Source of the DNA: Paraburkholderia hayleyella | Lineage (GTDB): Bacteria; Pseudomonadota; Gammaproteobacteria; Burkholderiales; Burkholderiaceae | Assembly (NCBI RefSeq): GCF_009455685.1 | Contig: NZ_QPES01000001.1 | Coordinates: forward strand, 3,162,001 to 3,226,000 | Reading direction: 5' to 3' | DNA length: 64,000 nucleotides | Shown: positions 63,207 through 64,000 of the stretch, piece by piece | How the letters are laid out: each line of letters starts with the position of its first letter | How positions within the stretch are numbered: position 1 is the first letter of the stretch | Translations under genes and position numbers: made by a program | Notes under the pieces: model-generated | Database searches by the model: none | Seen by the model: the letters and a program-made list of their open reading frames with translations, nothing else | What the model was told of the DNA's origin: nothing

Positions 63207-64000
63207 ATGAGTCATTCTCCCCACACTAAATCCGCTCAGCCCCAATCTTTCACCCTCCAGCCTCCGGAATGGGTCCGGCAACGCCAGCTCATTGCCTGGG
63301 TGGAGCGCATCGCCGCGCTAACCCAGCCGGATCAGGTGGTCTGGTGCGACGGCTCGCAAGAAGAATACGACCGGCTGTGCGCGCAGATGGTCGCGGCGGG
63401 TACGTTGCAAAAACTCAATCCCGCCAAACGCCCTAACTCGTATCTGGCATGGTCGGACCCGTCCGATGTCGCGCGGGTCGAAGATCGCACCTTCATCTGC
63501 TCGCCGCGCCGTGAAGACGCGGGCCCGACTAACCACTGGGTCGATCCCGCCGAAATGCGAGGCACGCTGAACGGGTTGTTCGAGGGCGCGATGCGTGGCC
63601 GCACGATGTATGTCGTGCCGTTTTCAATGGGGCCGCTTGGCTCGCCCATCGCCCATATCGGCGTCGAACTGAGCGATAGCCCTTATGTCGTCACCAACAT
63701 GCGCATCATGACGCGCATGGGTCGCGCGGTTTATGACGTGCTCGGCACGGATGGCGCCTTCGTGCCGTGCGTGCATTCGGTTGGCGCGCCGCTCGCCGCC
63801 GGTGCGCGCGACGTGCCATGGCCCTGCAATGACACGAAATACATCGTCCACTTCCCGCAAACGCGCGAAATCTGGAGCTACGGTTCGGGCTATGGCGGCA
63901 ATGCGCTGCTGGGCAAGAAATGCTTCGCGTTGCGGATTGCATCGACGATGGGCCGTGACGAAGGCTGGCTGGCCGAGCATATGCTGATCCTCGGCGTGAC
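63207..64000 (+). CDS. pckG: Phosphoenolpyruvate carboxykinase (GTP), N-terminal part
   Basis: The frame runs off the right edge after about 264 residues. Recognised features of GTP-type PEPCK are DQVVWCDGSQEEYDRLCAQM, RPNSYLAWSDPSDVARVEDR and TMYVVPFSMGPLGSPIAHIG. MRIMTRMGRAVYDVL and SYGSGYGGNALLGKKCFALR follow. The enzyme converts oxaloacetate and GTP to PEP, CO2 and GDP in gluconeogenesis. ATG 63207 follows ATGGAG. The nucleotide-binding loop lies beyond the window. Confidence 0.95.
   Translation, partial: MSHSPHTKSAQPQSFTLQPPEWVRQRQLIAWVERIAALTQPDQVVWCDGSQEEYDRLCAQMVAAGTLQKLNPAKRPNSYLAWSDPSDVARVEDRTFICSPRREDAGPTNHWVDPAEMRGTLNGLFEGAMRGRTMYVVPFSMGPLGSPIAHIGVELSDSPYVVTNMRIMTRMGRAVYDVLGTDGAFVPCVHSVGAPLAAGARDVPWPCNDTKYIVHFPQTREIWSYGSGYGGNALLGKKCFALRIASTMGRDEGWLAEHMLILGV

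Noticed and set aside
1..64000. CRISPR arrays, rRNA genes and intact insertion sequences
   Set aside because: No regularly spaced repeats, no rRNA sequence and no transposase were found.

Overview
The window is a high-GC stretch of a Burkholderia sensu lato chromosome (Burkholderiaceae, Betaproteobacteria). Family-level recognition of almost every housekeeping gene supports this: the aa3 oxidase cluster with DUF2970, DUF2909 and DUF2244 partners, the CrR-HPr-EI fusion of a nag locus, proteobacterial GshA, and a dctA/dctB/dctD locus. Species cannot be assigned from the sequence alone.

Layout. 1-3.1 kb: minus-strand N-acetylglucosamine operon (nagA, SIS-type deaminase, PTS fusion running off the left edge). 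3.6-5.5 kb: a MarR-GNAT protein and an orphan MetQ-like binding protein. 5.7-16.4 kb: complete aa3 cytochrome c oxidase structural and assembly cluster (coxB, coxA, small membrane proteins, cox11, coxC, SURF1, SCO-like, ctaA, ctaB, senC). 16.6-25.3 kb: bioC, comF, trmL, gpsA, secB, grxC, rhodanese, gpmA, ctpA, moeB. 25.3-30.7 kb: ptsI-ptsH-EIIA(Man) and gshB-gshA. 31-33.2 kb: a secreted metzincin protease with two almost identical PKD-like modules. 33.6-37.8 kb: amtB-glnK, ubiK, comM. 38-44.3 kb: a lipoprotein, a TlpA-like thioredoxin and the DctB-DctD/DctA dicarboxylate system with a visible sigma-54 promoter. 44.7-47.4 kb: ugpQ and a Na/Pi symporter. 47.7-51.3 kb: AT-richer accessory DNA with two tandem DUF1996 lipoproteins. 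51.6 kb: adhP. 52.6-60.2 kb: an accessory island ending at a tRNA-Lys, with decayed kelch/integrase/phage fragments, then a PAAR-VgrG-effector-immunity module of a type VI secretion system, then a methyltransferase remnant. 60.5-64 kb: thioesterase, patatin, 2-hydroxyacid dehydrogenase and the start of pckG.

Four otherwise normal genes (coxA, a lipoprotein gene, dctA, the T6SS immunity gene) are each broken by one missing base inside or beside a G/C homopolymer. The shared pattern points to homopolymer undercalling in the assembly rather than four independent inactivations, although only raw reads can decide. The most novel biology is the T6SS effector of unknown C-terminal activity with its immunity partner. 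Other candidates are the paired DUF1996 plus DNRLRE-like lipoproteins, the PKD-repeat metalloprotease, and a cluster of DnaA boxes downstream of comM.
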